Shown here in pieces: positions 1 through 8,243 of a stretch of DNA of 64,000 bases (its first letter is position 1; every line of letters begins with the position of its first letter). The DNA is from Chersky-840 sp963794615. Its GTDB lineage: Bacteria > Actinomycetota > Acidimicrobiia > Acidimicrobiales > UBA8190. The position numbers were made by a program, and so were the translations under genes. The notes under the pieces are model-generated. The model worked only from the letters and a program-made list of their open reading frames with translations, ran no database searches and had not been told where the DNA came from. The DNA lies in contig CAWCEP010000012.1 in assembly GCA_963794615.1 (NCBI GenBank), positions 62,001 to 126,000 on the forward strand, read 5' to 3'.

Positions 1-2
1 CG

Positions 3-1793
3 TGCTGCTCGAACTACACGCAGACCGGGGTCCAGGTATCGAACCCTCGGTACCTGGGTGCCGTGGACGACGAACTCCAAGGTGTCCTCCCCCCGAACTT
101 TCCGACCCCCATCGTGGGGTCGACGGTGGCGGCCAAGGCAGAACGCGCCATCAAACCCGAATCGATCGCGCTGGGCGCCTTCGGGCTGATCGCCGCGCTC
201 GCCGCCCTGCTCATCACCGCGCAGCTCCTGGGCCGTCAGTCGAGGCTGCTCGAAGAGGATCTCCGCACCCTCCAAGCCCTGGGAGCCGATCCGGCCATGA
301 CCATGACCGACAGCCTCATCGGCATCGTCGGCGCCGTCGTGATCGGCGCACTGCTGGCTGTCGTGGTCGCGGTCGGGCTCTCACCGCTGGCTCCCATCGG
401 GCCGGTGCGCGCCGTCGACCCCGCTCCCGGGATGTCGTTCGACTGGACGGTGCTCGGCCTCGGATTCGCCGTCCTCGTCCTGAGTCTGAGCATCACCGCC
501 GTCGTGTTCAGCTCCCGGGCCATCCCCCGCGTGGGCCGACGGCACGGCCCCCATGCCAACCGGGTCACGTCGGGCGTCGCCGACGCGGCGGCGACGCTGG
601 GCCTTCCCACGCCCGCCACCATCGGCGTGCGCTTCGCGCTCGAACCCGGGGCCGGGAGGAACCGGGTGCCGGTGCGATCGGCGATCCTGGGCGCCGCCCT
701 GGCCGTGATCGTCGTCGTCACCACGGTCACGTTCTCGGCCAGTCTCAACGGGCTCGTGAACCGTCCCCGTCTCTACGGCTGGAATTGGGACTCGATCCTG
801 GCCGCCGGAGGGGGGTCGGGGAACATCCCCGACCAACAGGCCGTGCGGCTCCTCGGCCGCGACCGCGATGTCCAGTCGTGGTCGGGTGCGTACGCCGACG
901 ACGTGAGCGTCGACGGACAGGCCGTGCCCGTGCTCGGCGAGCGCCCCGGCACGGCCGTGCAACCACCGATCCTGTCCGGACGCGACCTCGGCGAAGCGAA
1001 CCAGATCGTGCTCGGGGCCATCACGCTGGCCCAACTCCACAAGCGCGTGGGCGCCACCGTCACCGAGCGCGCCGGGAGCGGGCCGGGCCACACCCTCCGG
1101 ATCGTCGGTGTCGCCACCATGCCCACGATCGGTGCCGGAGGCGGCCCCCATCTGGAGATGGGCACCGGCGCACTCCTCTCCTCCACCCTCATCCCCCCGG
1201 CCGCTCGGAACCCGTTCAACGATCCGATTCCCGGGCCGCAGGTCATCTTCGTCAACCTGCGTCCCGGGGTCGATCATCACGCCGCCATCGCCTCGTTGAA
1301 CCGCATCGCTACTCAACTGACCAACAACGCCAATTTCGGGGTCTTCACGGGCCCACCCCTGCGCCCCGCCGAGATCGTGAACTACCGCTCGCTGGGCACC
1401 ACACCGGCCGTCTTGGGATCGGCGCTGGCCGTCGGGGCGGTCGTGGCGCTGGGGCTCACGCTGGTGGCCTCGGTCCGGCGTCGACGGCGCGACGCGGCGT
1501 TGCTCAAGACGCTCGGGTTCACCCGGAGCCAACTGGCGTCGGTGGTCGCCTGGCAGTCGAGCGTGGCGGTGATCATCGGCACCGTCGTGGGGGTGCCACT
1601 GGGAATCGTGCTCGGTCGCTTCCTGTGGGGCTTGTTCGCCAACGAGATCCACGCCGTGCCTTCTCCGACCGTGCCCGTCACGTCCATCGTCCTCATCGCC
1701 GTCGGGGCGCTCGTCCTGGCCAACCTGGTGGCTGCGGTCCCCGGGCGCATCGCGGCCCGGACGCCGACAGCCCTGCTGCTGCGGACCGAGTGA
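3..1793 (+). CDS. FtsX-like ABC transporter permease, 5'-truncated by window edge
   Basis: The frame is open to the first base, so the true start lies upstream; the first visible GTG at 63 is internal. About 597 residues are seen. Hydrophobic segments lie early (near visible residues 55-75, 105-130, 150-170, 220-240). They are followed by a soluble extracytoplasmic region of about 200 residues. A C-terminal FtsX/MacB-type block starts near residue 470, with an Arg-rich turn, then 'LLKTLGFTRSQL', two further membrane helices and the terminal 'LLLRTE' typical of the family. The product should be the membrane subunit of a MacB/LolCDE-like exporter; its ATPase would lie upstream of the window. 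It ends 50 bp before a convergent gene. The substrate cannot be read from the sequence. Confidence 0.85.
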   Translation, partial: CCSNYTQTGVQVSNPRYLGAVDDELQGVLPPNFPTPIVGSTVAAKAERAIKPESIALGAFGLIAALAALLITAQLLGRQSRLLEEDLRTLQALGADPAMTMTDSLIGIVGAVVIGALLAVVVAVGLSPLAPIGPVRAVDPAPGMSFDWTVLGLGFAVLVLSLSITAVVFSSRAIPRVGRRHGPHANRVTSGVADAAATLGLPTPATIGVRFALEPGAGRNRVPVRSAILGAALAVIVVVTTVTFSASLNGLVNRPRLYGWNWDSILAAGGGSGNIPDQQAVRLLGRDRDVQSWSGAYADDVSVDGQAVPVLGERPGTAVQPPILSGRDLGEANQIVLGAITLAQLHKRVGATVTERAGSGPGHTLRIVGVATMPTIGAGGGPHLEMGTGALLSSTLIPPAARNPFNDPIPGPQVIFVNLRPGVDHHAAIASLNRIATQLTNNANFGVFTGPPLRPAEIVNYRSLGTTPAVLGSALAVGAVVALGLTLVASVRRRRRDAALLKTLGFTRSQLASVVAWQSSVAVIIGTVVGVPLGIVLGRFLWGLFANEIHAVPSPTVPVTSIVLIAVGALVLANLVAAVPGRIAARTPTALLLRTE

Positions 1794-1843
1794 GCGCGTG
1801 GCGACCGCTCGAGCCCTTCGCCGCGGCGGCGAGCCCGGGACCG

Positions 1844-2540
1844 TCACACGATGATCTCCATGCGGAGCCCACGTTCGTCGACCTCCCCGCCCAGCTGGAC
1901 ATGGGTCCGGGTCAGCCGGCGTCCGGCGCTCCACGCCACGGCGAACGCGTCGAGGACGTCGTCGGGGCTGGTCCCACCGAGACGCCGTCGGCTGTCGACG
2001 CCACCGTCGCCGAAGACACGGCCCAGCGTGTCGAGCCGCTCGGCGCGTCCGGCCGGCGTCTTCTTGTAGTGCGCCATGGGTCGGCCCGCCATGGCGGTGA
2101 AGCTGACCTCGGGATGGACCTCGAACACGTGGCGTTGCCGCTCGGGCGTCACGAACGCGTCCGCCTCCCGGACCTTCGGAAGCAGGCCGAAGGCCTGACG
2201 GGACAAGCCCATGCCCGACACGGCGCGGCGAACGGCGCGAAGCGTCGGTGTGCGTCGTCGCCCCGAGCACGCCCCGCACGGGGGCGGGGAACACCGAGCT
2301 CCGCCGGGGGCCGATCATGCGACGGGCCTCGACGTCACAGCGACGACGGCCGGTGGGCGGTAGCCCGATCGGGATGTCGATGCCGACGGAGACGAGCTCG
2401 CCGGCCTCGAGGCGCCCCGTCAGTGCACCGAGGTCACGAATCCGTTCGACGCCTTCCACCGTGTAGCGGCCCCCACCGTCGAGCGCGGCGACCACCATCA
2501 CCCAACCACCGGTGCAACCGTCGAGCCCTGCCACCTTCAT
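1844..2540 (-). CDS. DUF429 family protein (RNase H-fold predicted nuclease), frameshifted
   Basis: The N-terminal part starts at 2540 ('MKVAGLDGCTGGW', 'GIDIPIGLP', 'RRSSVFPAPVR') and the C-terminal part reads in another frame from about 2240 down ('GMGLSRQAFGLLPKVREADAF', 'EVHPEVSF', 'DDVLDAFAVAW'). Together they give a full-length DUF429 protein of about 230 residues in colinear order. The break is a single indel between about 2235 and 2250. All expected blocks, including the acidic residues of the predicted RNase H-like core, are present across the two frames. This suggests a recent mutation or an assembly error rather than long decay. It is convergent with the permease. Function of DUF429 proteins is not established. 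Confidence 0.8.
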
Positions 2541-2684
2541 CGCCGCATCATCCCAGGGTTCCGAATTTTCCTGCCCAGAGTGCGCTTCCGACGCGGTCCC
2601 GGGGCCCTATCCTGGTCCGGTGCTCCCCGCCCCCCACGTCGCCGCGCTCGACGACGTGTCCGGCCCTTCGTGCTCAGCGTGACC

Positions 2685-3536
2685 ATGGACGGCACCTCGC
2701 ACGATCCGTCCTCGGTGGCCCCCGAACGCGCACCAGCCGGGACCGGTGTGACTGTTCGCGCCGGGACGGCTGCCGGACTGCGGCGGGTGCCCGCGGTCAC
2801 GGTGTTCTTCTGGATCATCAAGGTCCTGACCACGGCCATGGGCGAGTCGACCTCGGACTACATGGTCCACCGATTCGACCCGGTCGTCGCGGTCGGTTTC
2901 GGCGCTGTCGGCTTGGCCATCGCGCTCGTCCTGCAGTTCTCGGTGCGCCGCTACGTCCCGTGGGTCTACTGGTTGGCCGTCGCCATGGTGGCGGTCTTCG
3001 GCACCATGGCCGCCGATGTCCTGCACATCAAATTCCATGTCTCCTACGAAGCGTCGACGGTGCTCTTCTCGGTGGTGTTGGCCGTCGTGTTCTCGGTCTG
3101 GTACACGAGCGAGAAGACCCTCTCCATCCACAGCATCTTCACGACTCGGCGCGAGGTCTTCTACTGGTGCACCGTCATCTCGACGTTCGCGCTCGGCACC
3201 GCCGCCGGCGACATGACGGCCACGAGCCTGCACCTCGGCTATCTTCGCTCCGGCGTGCTCTTCGCGGCTCTGATCGTCGTTCCCGCCGTTGCCTACCGCC
3301 TCCTCCAGCGCAACGAGATCCTCTGGTTCTGGTTCGCGTACATCCTCACCCGGCCGCTCGGCGCCTCGTTCGCCGACTGGACGGGCAAGCCGCACAGCGT
3401 GGGCGGCCTGGCCTGGGGCGACGGGATCGTGAGCCTCGTCCTGACCATCCTGATCGTGGTCTTCGTGGGCTACTTGACCGTGAGCCGACGCGATGTCGAC
3501 ACGGCGACAACAATCACGGACCAGGGCAACACGTGA
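2685..3536 (+). CDS. COG4705-type multi-pass membrane protein
   Basis: About 283 residues. An ATG at 2685 ('MDGTSHDP') is preferred over the upstream Arg-rich, non-protein-like extension; GTG at 2670 is the alternative. After a 30-residue Ser/Pro/Ala N-terminus come about eight hydrophobic helices. The motifs 'VFFWIIKVLTTAMGESTSDY', 'AGDMTATSLHLG', 'LGASFADWTGKP' and 'NEILWFWFAYILTRPLGAS' are characteristic of the uncharacterised COG4705 membrane family. The repeated xTxGExxSDY and ASFADW elements suggest an internal duplication. It is followed after 19 bp by a small gene on the same strand, probably one transcript. Function is unknown. Confidence 0.8.
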   Translation: MDGTSHDPSSVAPERAPAGTGVTVRAGTAAGLRRVPAVTVFFWIIKVLTTAMGESTSDYMVHRFDPVVAVGFGAVGLAIALVLQFSVRRYVPWVYWLAVAMVAVFGTMAADVLHIKFHVSYEASTVLFSVVLAVVFSVWYTSEKTLSIHSIFTTRREVFYWCTVISTFALGTAAGDMTATSLHLGYLRSGVLFAALIVVPAVAYRLLQRNEILWFWFAYILTRPLGASFADWTGKPHSVGGLAWGDGIVSLVLTILIVVFVGYLTVSRRDVDTATTITDQGNT

Positions 3537-3555
3537 GGAGAAAGGGGCACCCGTC

Positions 3556-3798
3556 ATGGATCGTCCGTCGGAAGGAGAGGTGGTGAGCTTCGAGCGGTCC
3601 GTGAAGCCGCTGTTTCGCTCACGGGACCGGGACTCCATGCTCTCGCATTTCGACCTCTGGTCGTACGACGACGTCAGCACGCACGCCGGCCCGATCCTGG
3701 CCCAGCTCCGAGCGGGGACGATGCCGTGCGACGGGGCATGGCCGGCCGACCAGGTCGATCTCTTCCAGACGTGGGAGGAGTCCGGGAAACCTCGGTAG
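3556..3798 (+). CDS. small conserved soluble protein (80 aa)
   Basis: ATG at 3556 has a purine-rich ribosome site (GAGGAGAAAGG) about 10 bp upstream, which fixes the start inside a longer open frame. The protein begins 'MDRPSEGEVVSFERSVKPLF' and carries 'HFDLWSYDDV', 'LRAGTMPCDGAWP' and 'VDLFQTWEESG'. That layout resembles the small 'FE..IKPLF..RD' proteins of actinobacteria, which look like c-type cytochrome modules without a CxxCH haem site. Only one Cys is present, so no haem is expected. It trails the COG4705 gene by 19 bp. No function is assigned. Confidence 0.7.
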   Translation: MDRPSEGEVVSFERSVKPLFRSRDRDSMLSHFDLWSYDDVSTHAGPILAQLRAGTMPCDGAWPADQVDLFQTWEESGKPR

Positions 3799-3849
3799 TC
3801 CGCCCGGACTCGAACGGCGACGGCGATCGGTCGAGAACCTCCGCAAGGG

Positions 3850-5223
3850 CTACGCCATCGCGGCCGCGATGGCGGCGACGGAGCGGTCGACATCGGCCTC
3901 GGTCGTGCGCCAGCTCGACACCGAGATGCGCATGAGACGCTGCCCGCGCCAGGTGGTGCCGCCCATCCAGCACTCGCCAGAGCGTTGGACGCGCTCGATG
4001 ACGCGCTCGGTCCGCTCGTCGTCACCGAAGCCGACGAGAACCTGATTGAGCACGACGTCGTTGGCGATGATGACGTGGTCGATCGCGCCGAGCTGCTCGG
4101 CGAATCGGCGGGCCAGAGCGCAGCATCGCTCGATCAGCTCGGCGACGCCGGTGCGGCCGAGCTCACGCAAGGCGGCCCACGTGGCGAAGCCTCGAGCTCG
4201 CCGCGACGACTCGAGCACATAGTCGGCGGGGGCCCGCATCCCGCCCTGGCCATGACCGGTGAGGTAGGCGGCGGTGAAGGACATGGCCGCCGCGTGCGCA
4301 TCGGGATGGGCACAAAAGGCGTACCCGCAGTCGTAGGGAACATTGAGCCACTTGTGACCATCGGTAGCCCACGAATCGGCGGTCTCGACTCCCGCCGTGA
4401 GGTGGCGCGTCGCAGGGTTGGCCGCGGCCCACAACCCGAAGGCGCCGTCCACGTGCACCCACGCGCCGCGGTCGTGGGCCACCGCACTCGACGCCGCGAA
4501 GTTGTCGAAGGCGCCGCTGTTCACGTTGCCGGCCTGGAGGCAGACGATCGTCGGGTCGGACGCCTTTCCGAGGACCTGAGCGAGGTCGGCCACGTCGATG
4601 GCTCCCTGGGCATCGGTCGCCACCGGCTCGAGGGCGTCGGTGCCCAGGCCCAGGAGACGTAGGGACCGGTCGATGGTGGCGTGCCGTTCGCCGTTGGCGA
4701 CCACCCGTACCGGCGGACCACCGAGAAGGCCGTGCTGCTCCACGTCCCAACCCGCCTGGGCCAACACCTGGTGGCGCGCCGCGGCGAGCGCCACCGTATT
4801 GGCGCCCTGGCCCCCGGTGACGAAGCCGAACGATGCACCCGACGGCAAGCCCAGGAGCTCCCGCAGCCAGCTGCCGGCGACGTCCTCCACCACCGCCGCC
4901 GCGGGTGACGTCACGGCGTTGAAGGCAGGCTGATCCCATCCGGTGGTCAGGATGTCCGCGGCCGTGGGGGCATCGAGCGCGCCACCGACCACGAACCCGA
5001 AATAGCGGGGCCCCGTGGTGCCAACCAGAGCAGGCTCGACCGCAGCAGCCAGCTCGCTGATCACCGCAGCGGCGGGCCTGGATCGATCATCCAAGGAACC
5101 GAGTCTGCTCCGCAACGCATCGAGATCCACCTCGCGGGGTACCACCGGCCGCTCGCCCACCTGCGCACGGTGGTCAGCGGCACGGGCCGCCGCATCGGTC
5201 AGGAGATCATGAAGAGACGCCAT
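3850..5223 (-). CDS. group II PLP-dependent decarboxylase (aromatic-L-amino-acid decarboxylase-like)
   Basis: The start is ATG at 5223 ('MASLHDLLTDAAAR'), with GGAACG upstream, giving 457 residues, the normal length of the family. The PLP lysine sits in 'TDGHKWLNVPYD' (K291) and the cofactor-binding Asp in 'WVHVDGAFG' (D259). 'TGGQGANTVAL' matches the phosphate-binding region. The family decarboxylates amino acids (Phe, Tyr, Trp, Glu or diaminobutyrate types); the specific substrate is not decidable here. It starts 2 bp after the stop of the DUF899 gene, so translation is probably coupled. It lies 2 kb from phenylalanine/tyrosine oxidation genes, so an aromatic substrate is plausible but inferred. 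Confidence 0.85.
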   Translation of the reverse strand: MASLHDLLTDAAARAADHRAQVGERPVVPREVDLDALRSRLGSLDDRSRPAAAVISELAAAVEPALVGTTGPRYFGFVVGGALDAPTAADILTTGWDQPAFNAVTSPAAAVVEDVAGSWLRELLGLPSGASFGFVTGGQGANTVALAAARHQVLAQAGWDVEQHGLLGGPPVRVVANGERHATIDRSLRLLGLGTDALEPVATDAQGAIDVADLAQVLGKASDPTIVCLQAGNVNSGAFDNFAASSAVAHDRGAWVHVDGAFGLWAAANPATRHLTAGVETADSWATDGHKWLNVPYDCGYAFCAHPDAHAAAMSFTAAYLTGHGQGGMRAPADYVLESSRRARGFATWAALRELGRTGVAELIERCCALARRFAEQLGAIDHVIIANDVVLNQVLVGFGDDERTERVIERVQRSGECWMGGTTWRGQRLMRISVSSWRTTEADVDRSVAAIAAAMA

Positions 5224-5225
5224 CG

Positions 5226-5978
5226 TCACGTTCCGTACTCGTCGTGTCGTCGCCACCAGTATCCGCTCTCATTTCGCCCCAGCGGTGCCCGGTCGAGCCA
5301 CTGGTAGGCACCCCACAACCCGTCGAGTCCCCGGGCGTAGGCGGAGTAGGTGTGGTAGACGACACCATCGTCGAGCGCGAAGGCGCTCAGGCCGGGTCGC
5401 TCCCGGGAGTACGTCGCCCAGTTCGTGCCCACCGGGGAAGCGTCGGGCCCGTCATCAACGTTCGGGTCCGGCCGCATGTCCATGGTGCGGAAGTTGTACT
5501 CGACCGCCCCCGACTGCTGCTGCTCCTCGGTCATCGCCGCCTGGAAGTCGAAGTTGAAGTCGGTGTCGAAGGACGACGCCCACGGAAAGCTCCATCCCAT
5601 CCGCCGCTTGTAGGCATTGATCGTGGCGAGCGGGGCCCGCGACACGGCGCACAGCGTGACGCCGTGGTTGGCCAGATGGATCACGAACCCGTCGAAGCCG
5701 TCGGCGATGGCCGAGCACGAGGGGCATCCGGCCTGGTAATCGGGACCGAGCATGAAGTGGTAGACGAGGAGCTGCGAGCGTCCGCCGAAGAGGTCGGCCA
5801 GTGACGCCAGACCCTCGTCGGTGTCGAAGCCGTATCCTTTGTCCACTCGCACCCAAGGCAACTGCTGGCGTTGCTGCGCCACCTCGTCGCTGCGGCGGGT
5901 CAACGCCTTCTCGGCTTCGAGCAGCTCCAGGCGTGCCGCCCGCCACTCCTCTGTCGTTCCGACTCGGTGATCAGGCAC
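5226..5978 (-). CDS. DUF899 family thioredoxin-like protein
   Basis: 250 residues, starting 'MPDHRVGTTEEWRAARLELL'. The N-terminal helix ('LLEAEKALTRRSDEVAQQR'), then 'LPWVRVDKGYGFDT', 'LLVYHFMLGPDYQAGCPSC' and 'FNFDFQAAMTEEQQ' are signatures of DUF899. These proteins have a thioredoxin-like fold with a CPSC motif near residue 85. 'SAFALDDGVVYHTYSAYARG' near the C-terminus is also typical. The reaction is unknown; a redox or thiol role is inferred from the fold. It is the first gene of a two-gene unit with the decarboxylase. Confidence 0.85.
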   Translation of the reverse strand: MPDHRVGTTEEWRAARLELLEAEKALTRRSDEVAQQRQQLPWVRVDKGYGFDTDEGLASLADLFGGRSQLLVYHFMLGPDYQAGCPSCSAIADGFDGFVIHLANHGVTLCAVSRAPLATINAYKRRMGWSFPWASSFDTDFNFDFQAAMTEEQQQSGAVEYNFRTMDMRPDPNVDDGPDASPVGTNWATYSRERPGLSAFALDDGVVYHTYSAYARGLDGLWGAYQWLDRAPLGRNESGYWWRRHDEYGT

Positions 5979-6076
5979 GGTGCTTTCCTCCGGGGTTGGT
6001 GTCTTCTTGATCCATCAGTCCGACGCCTCACGCTGCTCGATCGGATCACCCCTTGTCGTCGGGTTCCGGCGTGTCG

Positions 6077-6619
6077 TCAGCCGGCGAGGCCGTCCACGAT
6101 CTCGGCACCGGGCACGCGGGCGAGGACGGCGCCAGGGAGCAGGATCTTGGAGCGGCGCACGCCCGACCCGATGACGACCAGTTCGGCCTCGACCACCCGG
6201 CTGTCGAGGAGCACGGTCCAGTTCGGTGGCAACCCGATGGGGGTGATCCCGCCGTACTCCATGCCGGTCGCCTCCACGGCCCGCGCCATGGGCAGGAAGG
6301 ATGCCTTGCGGACGTCGAGGCGCCGCCGCACCACCCCGTTGACATCGGCGCGGGTGGAGGCCAGCACGACACAGGCGGCGAATCGTTCCGTCCCGTCGCG
6401 CTTCCCCCCGACCACCACGCAGTTGGCAAGCATGTCGGGGGCGAGACCGAACGCCTGCTGGCTGGCCGCGGTGTCGGAGATGGCCGGGTCGATCTCGGCG
6501 ATCCCGACGTCATCGACGAGGCCGGTGTGCTCGAGCGCCATCCTGGTGGGCTCGGCCAGCAGGTCGGGGCGGGTGGACGCTGGAACACTCGAGAGGGTGC
6601 CGAGGCGGAATGTGGCCAC
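6077..6619 (-). CDS. YbaK/EbsC-family aminoacyl-tRNA editing protein
   Basis: 180 residues from a GTG at 6619 preceded by a G-rich run. The sequence fits the YbaK/ProX fold: an early helix, 'SQQAFGLAPDMLANCVVVGG' (the region that binds the aminoacyl ester), 'RRRLDVRKASFLPMARAVEATG' with the conserved Lys, and 'GGITPIGLP' as the Gly loop, then 'LLDSRVVEAELVVIGSG'. Free-standing members hydrolyse Cys- or Ala-tRNA(Pro) or similar mischarged tRNAs. Which tRNA this one edits cannot be read. It is monocistronic, followed by a 98-bp gap before the DUF899 gene. Confidence 0.85.
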   Translation of the reverse strand: MATFRLGTLSSVPASTRPDLLAEPTRMALEHTGLVDDVGIAEIDPAISDTAASQQAFGLAPDMLANCVVVGGKRDGTERFAACVVLASTRADVNGVVRRRLDVRKASFLPMARAVEATGMEYGGITPIGLPPNWTVLLDSRVVEAELVVIGSGVRRSKILLPGAVLARVPGAEIVDGLAG

Positions 6620-6666
6620 CCCCCCATCCTGCCGCGACGCCGCGTCGCGCCACCAGGCCCGGGACC

Positions 6667-7212
6667 TCAGGGGGCGCGCCGACCTGCCGGGGTCCGTCGG
6701 GCCCGGGCCCGGTCACCGAGATCGGTGGTTTCGTCCAGAGCAGATGCGCCCGCCGGCCGTCGGTCCTCGTCGAGCACGAAGACGGTCTGCGTCGTCTTCA
6801 CCGCCGGAATCCGGTGGAGCCGCTGCAACACCACGTCACGCAACGACTCGATGTCGCGCACCCGCACGAGCACGATGAAGTCGAACCCTCCGCTGGTCAC
6901 GGCCACGTACTCCACCCCCGGCAAGTGCACGAGCTCCTCGCGTACCGCGGCCCACGCCCCCTGGTCCACGTTCACCAGGATCATGGCCGCGATGGTGACG
7001 CCGAGCGCGGAAGGACTCACCTCGGCCCGGAAGCCGGTGATGACACCGTCGGCTCGGAGGCGCTCGAAACGGGCGTAGGCGGTGGCCCGCGACACGCCCG
7101 CTCTCGCTGCGAGGTCGTTCACTGAAATCCGCCCGTCGTCGACCAGGGCGGCGAGGAGGCTCCGGTCGACGCCGTCGAGGGCCCGACCGCCCCCGGACGA
7201 AATCGCAGTCAT
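6667..7212 (-). CDS. Lrp/AsnC family transcriptional regulator (divergent from phhA)
   Basis: 181 residues from ATG 7212 ('MTAISSGGGRALDGVDRSLL'). An N-terminal AsnC helix-turn-helix ('ISVNDLAARAGVSRATAYAR') is followed by an AsnC_trans_reg/RAM domain ('GVTIAAMILVNVDQGAW', 'VAVTSGGFDFIVLVRVRD'). The effector-binding Gly-rich loop is intact. Lrp proteins form octameric rings that bind amino acids. The gene points away from phhA with 119 bp between start codons, a classic arrangement for a regulator of its neighbour. A Phe or Tyr effector is inferred. Confidence 0.9.
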   Translation of the reverse strand: MTAISSGGGRALDGVDRSLLAALVDDGRISVNDLAARAGVSRATAYARFERLRADGVITGFRAEVSPSALGVTIAAMILVNVDQGAWAAVREELVHLPGVEYVAVTSGGFDFIVLVRVRDIESLRDVVLQRLHRIPAVKTTQTVFVLDEDRRPAGASALDETTDLGDRARARRTPAGRRAP

Positions 7213-7257
7213 CCCGGCCCCCGGCGGCCACACATCAGACGAATATCCCGCGACAGG

Positions 7258-7275
7258 AGATAAATCTAGCTATCT
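7258..7275. promoter_or_regulatory. candidate Lrp operator between lrp and phhA
   Basis: An imperfect inverted repeat with 5-bp arms AGATA/TATCT and an 8-bp spacer, itself framed by GACAG and TGTC. It is AT-rich against the surrounding GC-rich DNA and sits midway in the 119-bp divergent intergenic region. Assignment to the Lrp protein is inference. Confidence 0.4.
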
Positions 7276-7331
7276 GTCCGATCATTCCCGATATTGTTGC
7301 ACGATCTGGGCCATCAATTCAGACTTTGCCT

Positions 7332-8183
7332 ATGGTTCTGTCCGACGGTCCCCAGGTCCTCGAGCTCCCCAGCGACCATCCCGGCGTGAGCGACGTCGAC
7401 TACCGGGCCCGGCGCGCCGCCATCACCCAAGCCAGCGCCGCGTATCGGCCCCCCGACCCGATCCCGGCGGTGCGCTACACGGCCGAGGAAGACGAGGTGT
7501 GGAGGATCGTCTCCACCGAGCTCGCCGCCAAGCACCGCCGCTACGCCTGCCGGGCCTACCTCGACGCCGCCGGCCGCCTGGTGCTCCCGGCCGAGCGAGT
7601 CCCCCAGCTCGCCGAGGTCGACGCGCGCCTGAGCATCCTGAGTGGCTTCCACATCCGGCCCGTGCCGGGCCTCGTGGCGCCGCGCGAGTTCTACGGTGCG
7701 CTGGCCGACCGGGTGTTCCTCTCGACCCAGTACATCCGGCATCACTCGGTGCCCTTCTACACGCCGGAGCCCGACATCGTGCACGAGATCGTCGGGCACG
7801 CCAACATGCTGGGCGGCGTCCAGTTCGCGGCCCTGTACCAAGCCGCCGGGGAGGCGTCGCGGCGGGCCGTGTCCGACGCAGCCCACGACTTCTTCAGCCG
7901 GGTGTTCTGGTTCACCCTCGAGTTCGGGGTGGTGTGGGAGGACGGCGAGCTCCGGGCCTATGGCGCCGGGCTGCTGTCGTCCTTCGGGGAGATCGAGGCG
8001 TTCCGTTCCGCCGACATTCGCCCCTGGGATATCAGGGCCATGGGGACCAGGGACTACGACATCACCCACTATCAACCCGTCCTCTTCGCGGCGGCATCGT
8101 TCGACCAGATGGTCGAAGACCTGGGGGGCTTCTTCGACACCTACGACGAGGACGCCTACGCCCGATTGAGGACCGCGTCCTGA
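7332..8183 (+). CDS. phhA: phenylalanine 4-monooxygenase
   Basis: 283 residues from ATG 7332; a TTG six bases upstream is less likely. It hydroxylates phenylalanine to tyrosine using tetrahydrobiopterin and O2 in the cytoplasm. The non-haem iron ligands are visible as H151 and H156 in 'DIVHEIVGHANML' and E197 in 'FWFTLEFGVV'. There is no N-terminal ACT regulatory domain, as in other bacterial enzymes. Its product feeds hppD and hmgA downstream, which are on the other strand. It is transcribed divergently from an Lrp/AsnC regulator and convergently with hmgA. No pterin dehydratase (phhB) is found in the window. Confidence 0.95.
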   Translation: MVLSDGPQVLELPSDHPGVSDVDYRARRAAITQASAAYRPPDPIPAVRYTAEEDEVWRIVSTELAAKHRRYACRAYLDAAGRLVLPAERVPQLAEVDARLSILSGFHIRPVPGLVAPREFYGALADRVFLSTQYIRHHSVPFYTPEPDIVHEIVGHANMLGGVQFAALYQAAGEASRRAVSDAAHDFFSRVFWFTLEFGVVWEDGELRAYGAGLLSSFGEIEAFRSADIRPWDIRAMGTRDYDITHYQPVLFAAASFDQMVEDLGGFFDTYDEDAYARLRTAS

Positions 8184-8243
8184 ACAACGGCGTCCTGCAA
8201 CGACGGCCCTGAGGAGTGCCGTCCTGAGCGGTGCGGCCGCCGC

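Noticed and set aside
2..3586. A 1194-residue plus-strand open frame
   Set aside because: Arg/Pro/Gly-rich composition with no domains; it is the out-of-frame shadow of the permease, DUF429 and COG4705 genes in GC-rich DNA.
8184..8243. Bidirectional terminator between phhA and hmgA
   Set aside because: Only a 6-bp GACGGC/GCCGTC stem with a 10-nt loop and no T run; too weak to call.
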